This document shows, one piece after another, positions 41,251 to 49,866 of a DNA stretch of 64,000 nucleotides (its first letter is position 1; the number at the start of each line of letters is the position of its first letter). The notes below the pieces were generated by a model. The model saw only the letters and a program-made list of their open reading frames with translations, did no database searches and was not told the origin of the DNA. This DNA is from Caldifarciminota bacterium (GTDB lineage: Bacteria > Hydrothermota > Tepidihabitantia > SM23-42). The stretch is from NCBI GenBank assembly GCA_027026255.1, contig JALVOT010000018.1:124001-188000 (forward strand), in the 5' to 3' direction. Position numbers and translations under genes: made by a program.

Positions 41251-41300
41251 TGCAAACGTTAATAGACATCGTTACCAGTTTAGATAAAAAAGGGATTTAA
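41251..41300. repeat. 50-bp direct repeat, right copy
   Basis: Second copy of 37572-37621 in the same orientation with two differences. The two copies bracket the decaying paralogue cluster at 37.97-41.0 kb. Confidence 0.75.
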
Positions 41301-41370
41301 AAATATTAAATAGACTTTTAATTGCAACATAAAAGTTCTGTGTTGGTATTGAGAATTTAATTTTTAACGA

Positions 41371-41404
41371 TTCTTGTATTCCGGTAATTACCGGAACACA
41401 AGAA
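41371..41404. repeat. 34-bp near-perfect palindrome
   Basis: Arms of 17 bp meet without a spacer at the central TAATTA-like core and differ at one position (arm begins TTCTTGT, centre CCGGTAATTACCGG). It lies in gene-free DNA. It could be a protein-binding site, a transposon end-pair or a cruciform. Confidence 0.7.
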
Positions 41405-41462
41405 TAGATATATCCCATAGTTTTTTATTTATGGAAAGAATAATAGTATGTAACTTAGTTCA

Positions 41463-41511
41463 CAATCTCCGTATCTTTGCAATTGCTGAGATATGGAGAT
41501 ACAAGAGATTG
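41463..41511. repeat. Interrupted inverted repeat
   Basis: CAATCTC-C-GTATCT (41463-41476) pairs with AGATAC-AA-GAGATTG (41497-41511), leaving a 20-nt loop. Confidence 0.6.
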
Positions 41512-41768
41512 TAGTCTATATCAATATTTTCACGGATAATCTTAGATAATCTCACTAGTAGTTCTTTCTGGAAAGGTGGTAAGGATGTGTGTGCGCATTA
41601 CAATAATTTCGCCTGACTTCCGGTGGTTTTATGGTCTATTTGATTCCTGAATCCGAAATTCCATTATCCTTTATCCTGGAAAGTGCATCACGGATCAATT
41701 CATTATTACAATTCTTTATTACGACGCAGCATTTTGTTATCCTGCATCCTTAATCAATCCTTCTGGTC

Positions 41769-41850
41769 GGGACGAGACGCCCCTTGGCTTACTCATTTTA
41801 GCCCGCAGGTCGTCTCGACCTGCGGTGCTTCGGGGCGGGACGCCCCATGG
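41769..41850. repeat. GC-rich palindromic repeat cluster
   Basis: A perfect 10-bp hairpin CCGCAGGTCG-TCT-CGACCTGCGG (41803-41825) lies between two similar GC-rich direct repeats (GAGACGCCCCTTGGCT-like near 41773 and GGGACGCCCCATGGCT-like near 41837). Related palindromes occur at 26055-26082 and inside the element at 49476-49854. Confidence 0.65.
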
Positions 41851-41930
41851 CTGGATTATATCCTAAAAATCAAAATACAAAATCAAGGCTTGATAAGTAA
41901 TATTATTAATCTGTCGTTTCAAAAATTGAA

Positions 41931-42347
41931 TTATTCACCAATAATCTTGATTAAAACCCTTTTATCCCGTCTGCCGTCAAACTCACCGTAGAAAATCTGC
42001 TCCCAGGGACCAAAATCGAGTCTTCCATTGGTAACTGCAACCAGAACCTCCCGCCCCATCAACTGCCTCTTTATATGGGCATCACCATTTGTCTCACCGG
42101 TCCGGTTATGCTGATAAAGTTCAGGATTATGCGGGACATATCTTTCTAACCACTCAAAATAATCCTTATGAAGACCCGGCTCATCATCATTGATAAAGAC
42201 ACTTGCGGTTATATGCATTGAATTGACAAGGCATAACCCTTCTTTTATACCGCTCTCCTTTAACGCCTCTTCTATCCGGGATGTAATATTTATAAACTCC
42301 ACCCTTTTTCTGGTATGAAACCACAACTCCTTTCGATAACTCCTCAT
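41931..42347 (-). CDS. yjbQ: YjbQ/UPF0047 family protein
   Basis: This 138-residue protein is of the UPF0047/YjbQ family, with [34 protein letters not shown] and [16 protein letters not shown]. Conserved His, Asp and Glu residues form a putative metal site. Members have weak thiamine-phosphate synthase activity, but the physiological role is unsettled. AGGAGG-like GGAGG lies 5 nt before the ATG. It follows the glyA-like gene by 75 nt on the same strand and may share its promoter. Confidence 0.92.
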   Translation of the reverse strand: MRSYRKELWFHTRKRVEFINITSRIEEALKESGIKEGLCLVNSMHITASVFINDDEPGLHKDYFEWLERYVPHNPELYQHNRTGETNGDAHIKRQLMGREVLVAVTNGRLDFGPWEQIFYGEFDGRRDKRVLIKIIGE

Positions 42348-42422
42348 AAAATCCTCCAGAATCTTATAAAATTATTTTAAGTCGAATCTAACTCCTTTAT
42401 CAAAAATCAGACATAAAACTCT

Positions 42423-43871
42423 CTACGAAAGGAGCGATGCGGATTGGTTCAGATTCTGGACAAACTGTTTAAAGAAGTCCGGCTCGGGGAAAATGCTGGA
42501 AAGGATGCGCGCGCATAAAGATGCTGCCTCATCCAGAGGAATGCAGTACTGCATATTCAAAAATCCCTTTCGAAAATCACTGACCTCTTTTTTAAGATTT
42601 TTATTTTCTTTAATCACATCTGCAATATATTGAGCCAGGGGTTCAAAATCCTTCTCCTTCATCCCGAATCTGGTCATCTCCTGAACACCCATCCTGATAC
42701 CACTCGCATCAAGAAAACTTTCATCATCAGGCAGTGCCTGATAATTGACAATGATATTATTCTCTTCTAATCTTCGGGCAAGCTCATTACCCGCGCCGAA
42801 TTTCTTAACCCTGATCACAACCTGATGGGTCTGGGTAAATCCATCTGATTCATCACCTTCCACATCAATCCCCTTTTCCTTTAATGCCTTTGCAAATGCC
42901 CGGGCATTATTCAAAACCTGGGTTTGATACTCTTTCTTAAAGGCATTCATTTCATAGGTCGCCATCAAAAGGCCGACCAGTGTGCCTAAATGATGATTAC
43001 TGGTTGAACCGGGAAATGCCCGGCCCTTAATATCAATCCAGAGTTTGGCAAGGGGACTTTCCTTATCAATATTTACCGCAATCACACCACGCTGTGAACC
43101 GAAAAATGTCTTATGGGTACTACCGGTAACAATATCAGCCCCCTCAATAAACGGCTCCTGCATTGCCCCATAAAGACCCAAGACATGTGCCATATCATAC
43201 ATAATAACCGGCCTGGGATCCCAGTTTTTTACAATATCGTAAACAAACTTAACCGGCTCTTTATATAAAAACATACTCTTTCCAAAGACAATCAATTCCG
43301 GTCTTTCCTTTTCCAGAATTCGAGCGAGTTCATCGGTATCAGTTTTATATAGATTATCCCTGCGCACCGGAAAATTTATTACCCGCTCTTTTTTAGTTAC
43401 CGGGTCTTCTTCAACATAGTTAAAAAGGGCACCCATCGGCTGGGAACTGAGATGGCCGCCATTATTTAAACCGTTATTCATTACAAGTTTCAGACGCCTG
43501 AATGGCTCTCCTTGCTTGCGACCCCGATTAATAAACTTGACCACCGACTTAAAAACAACCTCATTCGCCATCTGGCCGCTGATCGGACGCACCTCCACCC
43601 GGGGACATCCAAAATATTCTGCCAGCTCTTTTCTCAACTCCTCTTCAATATCACGGATAAAATCTATACCCTGATAAAAATAGATTTCCTTTCCTTTCAT
43701 CGTGCGATGTTCAGCATACCGACCCGACGGGTCGGATATCTCACACAACTTCACCAAAGGACTCGGTGTCGTCTCTGAAGGAATTAGATTGATGCATTCC
43801 TTCTGGCGCCAAAAATTATTCCTGATTAATCTTTCAACCAGATTATTCACCTTTTCCTTAAAGTCTGGCAT
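42423..43871 (-). CDS. glyA: Serine hydroxymethyltransferase-like PLP enzyme
   Basis: This 482-residue fold-type I PLP enzyme has SHMT landmarks: NLIPSE near residue 29, RYAEH, and STHKTFFGSQRG, where the Lys after TH would bind PLP. It is longer than and divergent from the usual bacterial GlyA (THKTLRGPRGG), with a C-terminal extension ending NQSASLLS. SHMT converts serine and tetrahydrofolate to glycine and methylene-THF; a related activity on another amino acid is possible. GGAGG precedes the ATG, in a ~15-nt leader. Confidence 0.8.
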   Translation of the reverse strand: MPDFKEKVNNLVERLIRNNFWRQKECINLIPSETTPSPLVKLCEISDPSGRYAEHRTMKGKEIYFYQGIDFIRDIEEELRKELAEYFGCPRVEVRPISGQMANEVVFKSVVKFINRGRKQGEPFRRLKLVMNNGLNNGGHLSSQPMGALFNYVEEDPVTKKERVINFPVRRDNLYKTDTDELARILEKERPELIVFGKSMFLYKEPVKFVYDIVKNWDPRPVIMYDMAHVLGLYGAMQEPFIEGADIVTGSTHKTFFGSQRGVIAVNIDKESPLAKLWIDIKGRAFPGSTSNHHLGTLVGLLMATYEMNAFKKEYQTQVLNNARAFAKALKEKGIDVEGDESDGFTQTHQVVIRVKKFGAGNELARRLEENNIIVNYQALPDDESFLDASGIRMGVQEMTRFGMKEKDFEPLAQYIADVIKENKNLKKEVSDFRKGFLNMQYCIPLDEAASLCARILSSIFPEPDFFKQFVQNLNQSASLLS

Positions 43872-43891
43872 ATAAACCTCCTATCCTGCTA

Positions 43892-43919
43892 ATACTACTC
43901 CTAAAAAGATAATTGTCAA
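43892..43919 (-). promoter_or_regulatory. Promoter of the glyA-like gene
   Basis: Minus strand: TTGACA (43914-43919), 16-bp spacer, TAGTAT (43892-43897), then a short leader with GGAGG. Confidence 0.65.
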
Positions 43920-44104
43920 GATAAATTTTGAAAAATAATGTTTTTTGTCATAGGCATTATTCACCGTTCCATACAAACCATTCAAATAACCTAACAGAAT
44001 TTTATTATCTTTACGATTGTGAAAATAACCGGTTTTAACCCCTGCATCGTATAAAGAAGATACCGATAATCAGAACCCCGGCCTTTGCCGGCTTTTAAAA
44101 ACCC
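43920..44104. other. Divergent intergenic region with small GC hairpin
   Basis: Contains CCGGC-CTTT-GCCGG (44078-44091) followed by CTTTT on the plus strand, terminator-like, but no gene precedes it on that strand. Otherwise nothing supported. Confidence 0.4.
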
Positions 44105-44132
44105 TTGCCATTAATAGAATTTAATGTATAAT
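44105..44132 (+). promoter_or_regulatory. Leaderless promoter of plsC-ispH
   Basis: TTGCCA (44105-44110), 16-bp spacer, TATAAT (44127-44132), 8 nt to the ATG at 44141. A TTG at 44132 lies inside the -10 box, so it cannot be the start of this transcript. Confidence 0.75.
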
Positions 44133-44140
44133 TGAATGTT

Positions 44141-44719
44141 ATGGGTGTGAAATGGTTTTTCTCCTGGATTCTGTTGTTTCCCTTATTAAAGTTGATGACC
44201 GGTTTTGTAGTATCCGGTTCGGTTCCGCGTAAAGGTCCGTTAATAATCGCTTCAAATCATACATCATTTCTTGACCCACCGGTTCTGGGCATCGTTGTCT
44301 GCCGGGAGGTCTATTTTCTGGCAAAACCGGGGTTATTTAAGGTCTCAAGACTCTTTGCCTGGCTGATCAAGACCTATAACGCCCTTTCCTTAGAAGGAAC
44401 CAAAGGATTGAGAAAGGCAATCAGATTGATGAAAAAAGGAAAGGCGGTGGTTATCTTTCCTGAAGGGACACGTTCCAGAAAGGGTGTGCTCCTGCCATTT
44501 CAGTCCGGGGTTGGTTATCTGGCGATAAACTTTAATATCCCCGTGGTTCCGGTCTATATTGAAAATTCCAATCGAAATTTTTTTTCCCTTATACTTCGAT
44601 TGTATAGATTAAAAATAAAATTTGGTAAACCGCTCTATCCTGATGGTTATAAAAAATCTCGAGAGGATTTTGAAGATTTTACTGAAAAGATCAGAAATGC
44701 AATATTAGAATTAATATGA
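44141..44719 (+). CDS. plsC: 1-acyl-sn-glycerol-3-phosphate acyltransferase-like
   Basis: This 192-residue acyltransferase has the NHTSFLDP (HxxxxD) catalytic motif and FPEGTRSRKG substrate-binding motif of PlsC. It transfers an acyl chain to lysophosphatidic acid at the inner membrane; a hydrophobic N-terminal segment anchors it. I use the ATG at 44141 because the -10 box ends 8 nt upstream. It overlaps ispH by 4 nt. The plsC-ispH neighbourhood also occurs in other bacteria. Confidence 0.9.
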   Translation: MGVKWFFSWILLFPLLKLMTGFVVSGSVPRKGPLIIASNHTSFLDPPVLGIVVCREVYFLAKPGLFKVSRLFAWLIKTYNALSLEGTKGLRKAIRLMKKGKAVVIFPEGTRSRKGVLLPFQSGVGYLAINFNIPVVPVYIENSNRNFFSLILRLYRLKIKFGKPLYPDGYKKSREDFEDFTEKIRNAILELI

Positions 44720-45534
44720 AGATATATAAAGCGCGACACGGTGGTTTCTGTTTTGGCGTAAAGAGGGCAATCAGGCTTGCACTCGATGCCGTAAAAAATG
44801 GTGAGTCCATCTATTCATTCGGTCCTTTAATCCATAACCGCCTTGCAGTGGATGAACTCCAGAAAAAGGGGATTATTACGGTAAAAGGTATCAGGGAAAT
44901 AAAAAATAAACGGGTGATTATCCGCTCCCATGGTATAAATCCAGAAATCCTGAAACAGCTACAAAAAAAAGGATTTGAAATCATTGATGCCACCTGTCCC
45001 CGGGTGCGTCGTGCCCAGCGCTTTGTTGAAAAACTTATTGATGAAGGTTATTTTGTTATTATTATAGGAGAAAAGGACCATCCCGAAATAAAAGGACTCC
45101 TCGGCTATGCCAGAGGAGAGGCAATCATATTTAATGAAACCTTAAAAATCAAAAAATACAAGCTCGGTATCGTTCCCCAGACCACCCTGGATATTGAACA
45201 CTTTAATCAGGCAATCTCCCATATTCTTCCCAATGCAACAGAAGTAAAAATTTTTAATACAATCTGCCACGAGACCGTGCTCAGAATCAGGGAGGCAAAG
45301 CGTCTTGCCCGTAAATGTGATGCAATGATTGTGGTGGGTGGAAAAAACAGTGCCAATACTACCAGATTATATGAAGTATGCCGACACTACAAACCATCCT
45401 ATCATATCGAGTCGGCAAAGGAAATCTCAAAAACCTGGTTTAAGGATGTAAAGACCGTTGGTATAACCGCCGGTGCATCGACACCCAAAAAACAGGTGGA
45501 CCAGGTGGTCAAGCGTTTAAAAAAACTTTTTTGA
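44716..45534 (+). CDS. ispH: 4-hydroxy-3-methylbut-2-enyl diphosphate reductase
   Basis: This 272-residue enzyme makes IPP and DMAPP in the last step of the MEP isoprenoid pathway. Three Cys bind its [4Fe-4S] cluster: Cys12 (GGFCFGVKRA), Cys94 (DATCPRV) and Cys184 (NTICHET). SHG, HPE and GITAGAST motifs are present. Length is standard. It is translationally coupled to plsC. Confidence 0.96.
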   Translation: MKIYKARHGGFCFGVKRAIRLALDAVKNGESIYSFGPLIHNRLAVDELQKKGIITVKGIREIKNKRVIIRSHGINPEILKQLQKKGFEIIDATCPRVRRAQRFVEKLIDEGYFVIIIGEKDHPEIKGLLGYARGEAIIFNETLKIKKYKLGIVPQTTLDIEHFNQAISHILPNATEVKIFNTICHETVLRIREAKRLARKCDAMIVVGGKNSANTTRLYEVCRHYKPSYHIESAKEISKTWFKDVKTVGITAGASTPKKQVDQVVKRLKKLF

Positions 45535-45573
45535 TATCTGATTAAAACCCTTAATAGACGATATTCAGATATC
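45533..45573. terminator. Inverted repeat between convergent genes
   Basis: GATATCTGA (45533-45541) and TCAGATATC (45565-45573) are perfect 9-bp arms spanning the ends of ispH and the ABC permease gene. It could end both transcripts, though no T run follows directly. Confidence 0.45.
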
Positions 45574-47214
45574 CCTTCTCTGAAAAGATTTTATGCCCAG
45601 ATAAAGGGGTCCGGCAATGGTGAAGATATTAAAAAGCAAAAATCCGGCAAGGCTCAAGATAATCAGGGGATAACTGAGCGGTTTTTTGAGATAGGTATTT
45701 GAAAGATAATTATAGGCAGGAATCGCCAGGATTACAATCGTAATTCCAACATACCCGATACTTACCAGAGCGGCAATAATCCCTCCGGTTCCCGCCGCAA
45801 TCCTTGAAGGATTATCTTCATTGAATTGAGGATAGTGCGCACCCCAGCCCAGATTTATTGACACCAGAGAAGCAGCAACCAGAACAGCAGCTATCGGCAG
45901 CATAATATAGAATTTCGGGTCGGTCTTAATCAGTATATTTGAGAAAAATAATAAACCTTCAATAAGAATAATTGTTACAAAAAGATTAAAAAGATATTTT
46001 ATCTTGATTATCCGGGCGAATGAAATCGGTGAGGAACGGAGAAGCCAGATACCGTATTGTTCAAGACTGATTGACGGAAAGATAAAGCGCACACCCAGGG
46101 TGGCAAGAATAAAGCAGATATAGGCAAAATTTGCAAATGAGACGACGGTTCGCCATAAAGGAATCGTAAAATAGATGGGAGTCCGACGCAGGGAGAAGAT
46201 ATAGATAATAAGTAGTATAAAAAATATTCCAAGTTGAACCCACTGAATCGGCTCCCTCACAAAAACCAGTATATCCTTTAAGAGAAAAGTCTTTGCATCT
46301 CCATAATAATGATACAGGACTGAATGAATCTTTTTCATCCGGGATTGATATTCACCGACCAGCATCCAGGAACGGGTATAGAAAAACCGGGCAAGATAAA
46401 ATGCAATAATTACAAATGTTGATGTAACCGACAGCAGAAGAAGAAAATAAAAATGAAATCGTGCTGAACCCTGGCTCAATGTTCCAAGGATATAACCAAC
46501 CCAGGTCGAGGGAAGATAAATCCCGCCAACCGTAGTCAGATTTTCAGCAAACATTAATAGGTCGCGCTGATTTTCAGTTGCAAAAACTTTTAAAAGGTCG
46601 GGATTATTAATACGGATGTAAAAGAATGTCAGACCGAGAATTAAACCGAACAGAATAAAGATAACATCCCGGGACCTCAGTTTCGGCAGGAGACATCGGA
46701 TAATAAAGATTAAACTTGTAGCAATTGTTCCCGGTATTATTAAATAGATAATAACCGAAAAAATTGCCAGCGGATAATATTGAAATGGTGCACGCAAAGT
46801 AATTCCGTAGGAAAAGATAAGAGGTAATATTATGATTAATGTTGCCCAGGAGGCATAAACACAATTTTCAAAGAGTTTAGCAAGATATATAGCACCCGGT
46901 CTTATAGGCAGGGCAAAGAGCAACTGCAGTTCCCGGCTGTTATAAAATGTAGAGAGGGAAGTGATGATATTACTGAGCAGAAGCATTATGAAAAATATAA
47001 AAAACACCATCTGGATTATCTTATTCATCAACACCGGGCCGATGATTTCCACAGATAAAAGATAATTAAATATGCGAAAGAAGAAATAGTATGCCCCGCC
47101 CAGGAATACACCAAATACCAAGATGAACGACAATATTCTGATTAAGTTAAGAGATTTAACCGAGGATTTAAAAGAGATAATCCTGGCATTCAGAAGCAAT
47201 AAAAATTCCGACAT
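45565..47214 (-). CDS. ABC-2-type transporter permease
   Basis: This 549-residue membrane protein has about twelve helices, an arrangement of large ABC-2 type permeases. It includes NSRELQLLFALPIRPGAIYLAKLFE, the conserved cytoplasmic loop that meets the ATPase. It starts immediately after the ATPase gene (adjacent nucleotides). The exported substrate is unknown. With ~12 helices it may act as a fused dimer with the ATPase. Confidence 0.82.
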   Translation of the reverse strand: MSEFLLLLNARIISFKSSVKSLNLIRILSFILVFGVFLGGAYYFFFRIFNYLLSVEIIGPVLMNKIIQMVFFIFFIMLLLSNIITSLSTFYNSRELQLLFALPIRPGAIYLAKLFENCVYASWATLIIILPLIFSYGITLRAPFQYYPLAIFSVIIYLIIPGTIATSLIFIIRCLLPKLRSRDVIFILFGLILGLTFFYIRINNPDLLKVFATENQRDLLMFAENLTTVGGIYLPSTWVGYILGTLSQGSARFHFYFLLLLSVTSTFVIIAFYLARFFYTRSWMLVGEYQSRMKKIHSVLYHYYGDAKTFLLKDILVFVREPIQWVQLGIFFILLIIYIFSLRRTPIYFTIPLWRTVVSFANFAYICFILATLGVRFIFPSISLEQYGIWLLRSSPISFARIIKIKYLFNLFVTIILIEGLLFFSNILIKTDPKFYIMLPIAAVLVAASLVSINLGWGAHYPQFNEDNPSRIAAGTGGIIAALVSIGYVGITIVILAIPAYNYLSNTYLKKPLSYPLIILSLAGFLLFNIFTIAGPLYLGIKSFQRRDI

Positions 47215-47946
47215 CTATTCTTCAGTAAGTTTCAGATATATCTCTTCAATATTTTTCCGGCCACTAATCTCGGCAAGTTCTTCTAAGGTGCCGGTAAATT
47301 TCAATTCCCCATGATTTATAATACCAAGCCGGGTGGCGACTTCCCGGGCAAAGGAAAGGGTATGGGTGGAGATAAACAGTGTCTTTTTTTGATCCTTCAA
47401 AGAAAGAAAGGTCTCACGCACAGTCCGGGCGGTCTTAGGGTCAAGACCCACTAAGGGTTCATCAATTAAAATAAGAACAGGATTGTGCAGCAGTAATTGG
47501 CACATTATAATCCGTTGCTTCATTCCATGGGAATAACCCTCAGACAGCTCATCAATCCACTCTCCAATATCAAACTTTTCAAATAACTCTTTCGAACGCT
47601 TCTCATAATCCGCCTTTTTGACCCGATAGATACTGGCAACCAGGTTTATAAATTCCCGACCGGTCAGTTTGGGATAGATAAATGGTTCATCCGGCACATA
47701 TCCGATCAGAGATTTCGCCTTTATAGGGGACTCTTTTATATTTATACCCTCAATAAATATCTCACCCTGGGTAGGATGGAGCAGACCCGTAATAAGCTTC
47801 AGGGTGGTGGTCTTACCCGCACCATTTGGTCCCAAAAGAACAAATATTTCACCCGGACTCAATTCGAGGTTTAAGCCTTTTAATGCCCAGAATCCATTGA
47901 ACTCTTTTTTCAGGTCTTTTATTATTAATCTTTTTGAATCATTCAT
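47215..47946 (-). CDS. ABC transporter ATP-binding protein
   Basis: This 243-residue ATPase has Walker A GPNGAGKTT, a signature variant LSEGYSHGMKQR, Walker B LILIDEPLVGLDP and an H-loop His (STHTLS). It belongs to the drug/ABC-2 export subfamily. It overlaps the transglutaminase-like gene before it by 4 nt and directly abuts the permease gene. It energises the permease. Confidence 0.93.
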   Translation of the reverse strand: MNDSKRLIIKDLKKEFNGFWALKGLNLELSPGEIFVLLGPNGAGKTTTLKLITGLLHPTQGEIFIEGINIKESPIKAKSLIGYVPDEPFIYPKLTGREFINLVASIYRVKKADYEKRSKELFEKFDIGEWIDELSEGYSHGMKQRIIMCQLLLHNPVLILIDEPLVGLDPKTARTVRETFLSLKDQKKTLFISTHTLSFAREVATRLGIINHGELKFTGTLEELAEISGRKNIEEIYLKLTEE

Positions 47947-49418
47947 TCAGAATCGGATATATGAAAATCCAGGACCTCAATCGTTAATTTTCCCACCACC
48001 TTTAAAACCCCTGCCTGTTCAGAAATTCCACCCTCTTTCAATTTTAGATGACCGACATCAGCCGGAAACTGATTAAATGTAGGGTCAACCGGCACCCACT
48101 TTCCCAACCAGACCGCACACCAGGCATGATAATAATAGGCGGAACCATTAAGATTAATCAAACCAACATATATTTTTGCAGGAATGCCTGCAGCCCGCGC
48201 CAGGGCAGTAAATAGTATAGAATGCTCATTACAATCACCCTTCTTTGTCGCCAGGACATCAAGGGCTGAAGGTAAAGATGCAGTAGGGTCTTTTTTAAGC
48301 ATTTTATAGACACCGTCTGTCAACTTCGCAGCCGCCATTTTTGCATCCTTTTCATCACCGATGATATCCTTTGCAGCCTTTATAATCTTCTCATCCCGGC
48401 ATTGGATAAAGACCGTGGGTTTAAGATACTCTTTCTCTTCTTGAATCGGGATTGTAAGCACAGGAAGCTCTTCAATCCTTGGCCGCCTAAATTCCAAGGT
48501 AATCGGCGAATCTGAGACAAGAATCTGATAATCATCAACGAGGTCAAGCCCCCCGGTATCGATATTTTTCAGACTGATCTTTAAATAATCAAGTTTTCTC
48601 GGGTCAGGGATCGGTTCTTTTAGTTTTACGGAAAAAAATGAGAGGAGGTCAAATGCATCAGCAGGTTTTATCTCAGCAAGTGCCTCAGTCTTGGACAACC
48701 GAATCGTCTCCATATGCATTGCCGGAACCGCCTGTTTGATCATCTGATAATTATCATCAATCCAGAGGATTGAACTCATTCCCATAATATCAAGTTCAAC
48801 CCGGGTTCCTTCCATCTCCCTGCCCAGAACATCAACCTTCTCCTTACCCACAACCTTCAATCGTGCCTGGGTTGATGATTGGGTGGTTGGATCAAAATAG
48901 GGAATGGTTATCTCATCACCCGGCTTTAATCCCCTTTTTTTAATCACCTCTGGTAAGGCGTCCGGGAAATAAGGTTTTTCTTTAAGTTCCCTGGTCTGGG
49001 TATATTTTTTACCCTGGATAAAGGTAGTCAGGTAAAGTCTATTTCCTTCAATTTTACCTTCAAGACGTTGTTCTTCAGTATTCTTTAAAATTAAAGAAAA
49101 ATCCTTTAAGGTATATTCTCTATCAGTGCGGGCAAAGATATGGGTCGTCAGGGTCCTGGGCTGGGTCATCATAAATAGAGTCATCCGGGTGATATTTTCC
49201 ACCGTAAGGCCGGTATCGGTTCGGGTAATTCTGGAAAATGAATATCCGACTTTATTATTATTAATAAAGATTCCCGACCATTCTTCTTCAGAACCAGCTG
49301 GAGTCTCTACCTTCAGCTGGAGTGAAGAACCTGTCTTAGGACTCAGTCTGGTCAAAAAATAGACCGCACTGCCGAATATTATAACAATAATAATAGTAAT
49401 AGTAATATTTTTTTTCAT
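47943..49418 (-). CDS. Transglutaminase-like domain protein, membrane anchored
   Basis: This 491-residue protein has an N-terminal membrane anchor (ITITIIIVIIFGSAVYFL), a long beta-rich region, and a transglutaminase-like core. The triad is Cys in GDCNEHSILF, His in YYYHAWCAV and Asp in WVPVDPTF. Such domains act as proteases, peptide ligases or binding modules in the envelope. It is co-transcribed with the ABC exporter, suggesting it acts on the exporter's substrate or in envelope maintenance. AGGAGA precedes the ATG. Confidence 0.85.
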   Translation of the reverse strand: MKKNITITIIIVIIFGSAVYFLTRLSPKTGSSLQLKVETPAGSEEEWSGIFINNNKVGYSFSRITRTDTGLTVENITRMTLFMMTQPRTLTTHIFARTDREYTLKDFSLILKNTEEQRLEGKIEGNRLYLTTFIQGKKYTQTRELKEKPYFPDALPEVIKKRGLKPGDEITIPYFDPTTQSSTQARLKVVGKEKVDVLGREMEGTRVELDIMGMSSILWIDDNYQMIKQAVPAMHMETIRLSKTEALAEIKPADAFDLLSFFSVKLKEPIPDPRKLDYLKISLKNIDTGGLDLVDDYQILVSDSPITLEFRRPRIEELPVLTIPIQEEKEYLKPTVFIQCRDEKIIKAAKDIIGDEKDAKMAAAKLTDGVYKMLKKDPTASLPSALDVLATKKGDCNEHSILFTALARAAGIPAKIYVGLINLNGSAYYYHAWCAVWLGKWVPVDPTFNQFPADVGHLKLKEGGISEQAGVLKVVGKLTIEVLDFHISDSE

Positions 49419-49435
49419 AAACTCTCCTTAGCTTA

Positions 49436-49463
49436 ATTATAGCGATTAAATCTATCGGGTCAA
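49436..49463 (-). promoter_or_regulatory. Promoter of the transglutaminase-ABC operon
   Basis: Minus strand: TTGACC (49458-49463), 16-bp spacer, TATAAT (49436-49441), with AGGAGA in the leader. The target duplication of the inserted element begins 4 bp upstream of the -35. Confidence 0.75.
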
Positions 49464-49475
49464 GAATCTATTGGT

Positions 49476-49854
49476 CTGACTCCTCTCCACTTTTTGTCTC
49501 GATTTTTTGTAAACTATGTTACAATATAGCCGAGGGGCGTCTCGCCCCGAGGCAGGGCGCCTGGCGAGCTGCCGGAGTTTCTGAAACGAGTTAAGAATGA
49601 CAAACCTCCAGCGGGCGGCGGGGACGCCGCCCGCGCTGAGAAAAATAGAAGCACCACCAGCCCTGGTAAAAATTGAACCGGGCGAAGATGGTAGAGAAAT
49701 TTTTCAAATGACCAATAAAATAATATAAAAAAAGTAAAACGAAGTTGTTGAATATTTTTCGTCCTGATTTAATAATCTCAGAGAAGTTTATTCTATCCAG
49801 AATACCGTTGCAATCAATCCAGGAGGCACAATGAAAAAAGTGGAGAGGAGTCAG
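49476..49854. mobile_element. 379-bp non-autonomous element (MITE-like) with 20-bp TIRs and 9-bp target duplication
   Basis: The left end CTGACTCCTCTCCACTTTTT (49476-49495) is repeated in inverted form at 49835-49854. TCTATTGGT flanks the element on both sides (49467-49475 and 49855-49863). That is the structure of a transposon insertion with a 9-bp target duplication. The inside has no transposase and no long open frame. It carries GC-rich hairpins (GGGGCG/CGCCCC at 49534-49548 and a 10-bp perfect hairpin at 49611-49634). It sits between the RND gene stop and the next promoter. Confidence 0.85.
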
Positions 49855-49866
49855 TCTATTGGTCTT

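Noticed and set aside
41683-41991. 102-codon plus-strand frame
   Set aside because: It spans GC-rich palindromic repeats and overlaps yjbQ on the opposite strand; composition is not protein-like.
43920-44104. Terminator at 44078-44095 for a plus-strand gene
   Set aside because: No plus-strand gene precedes it; kept only as a note in the intergenic entry.
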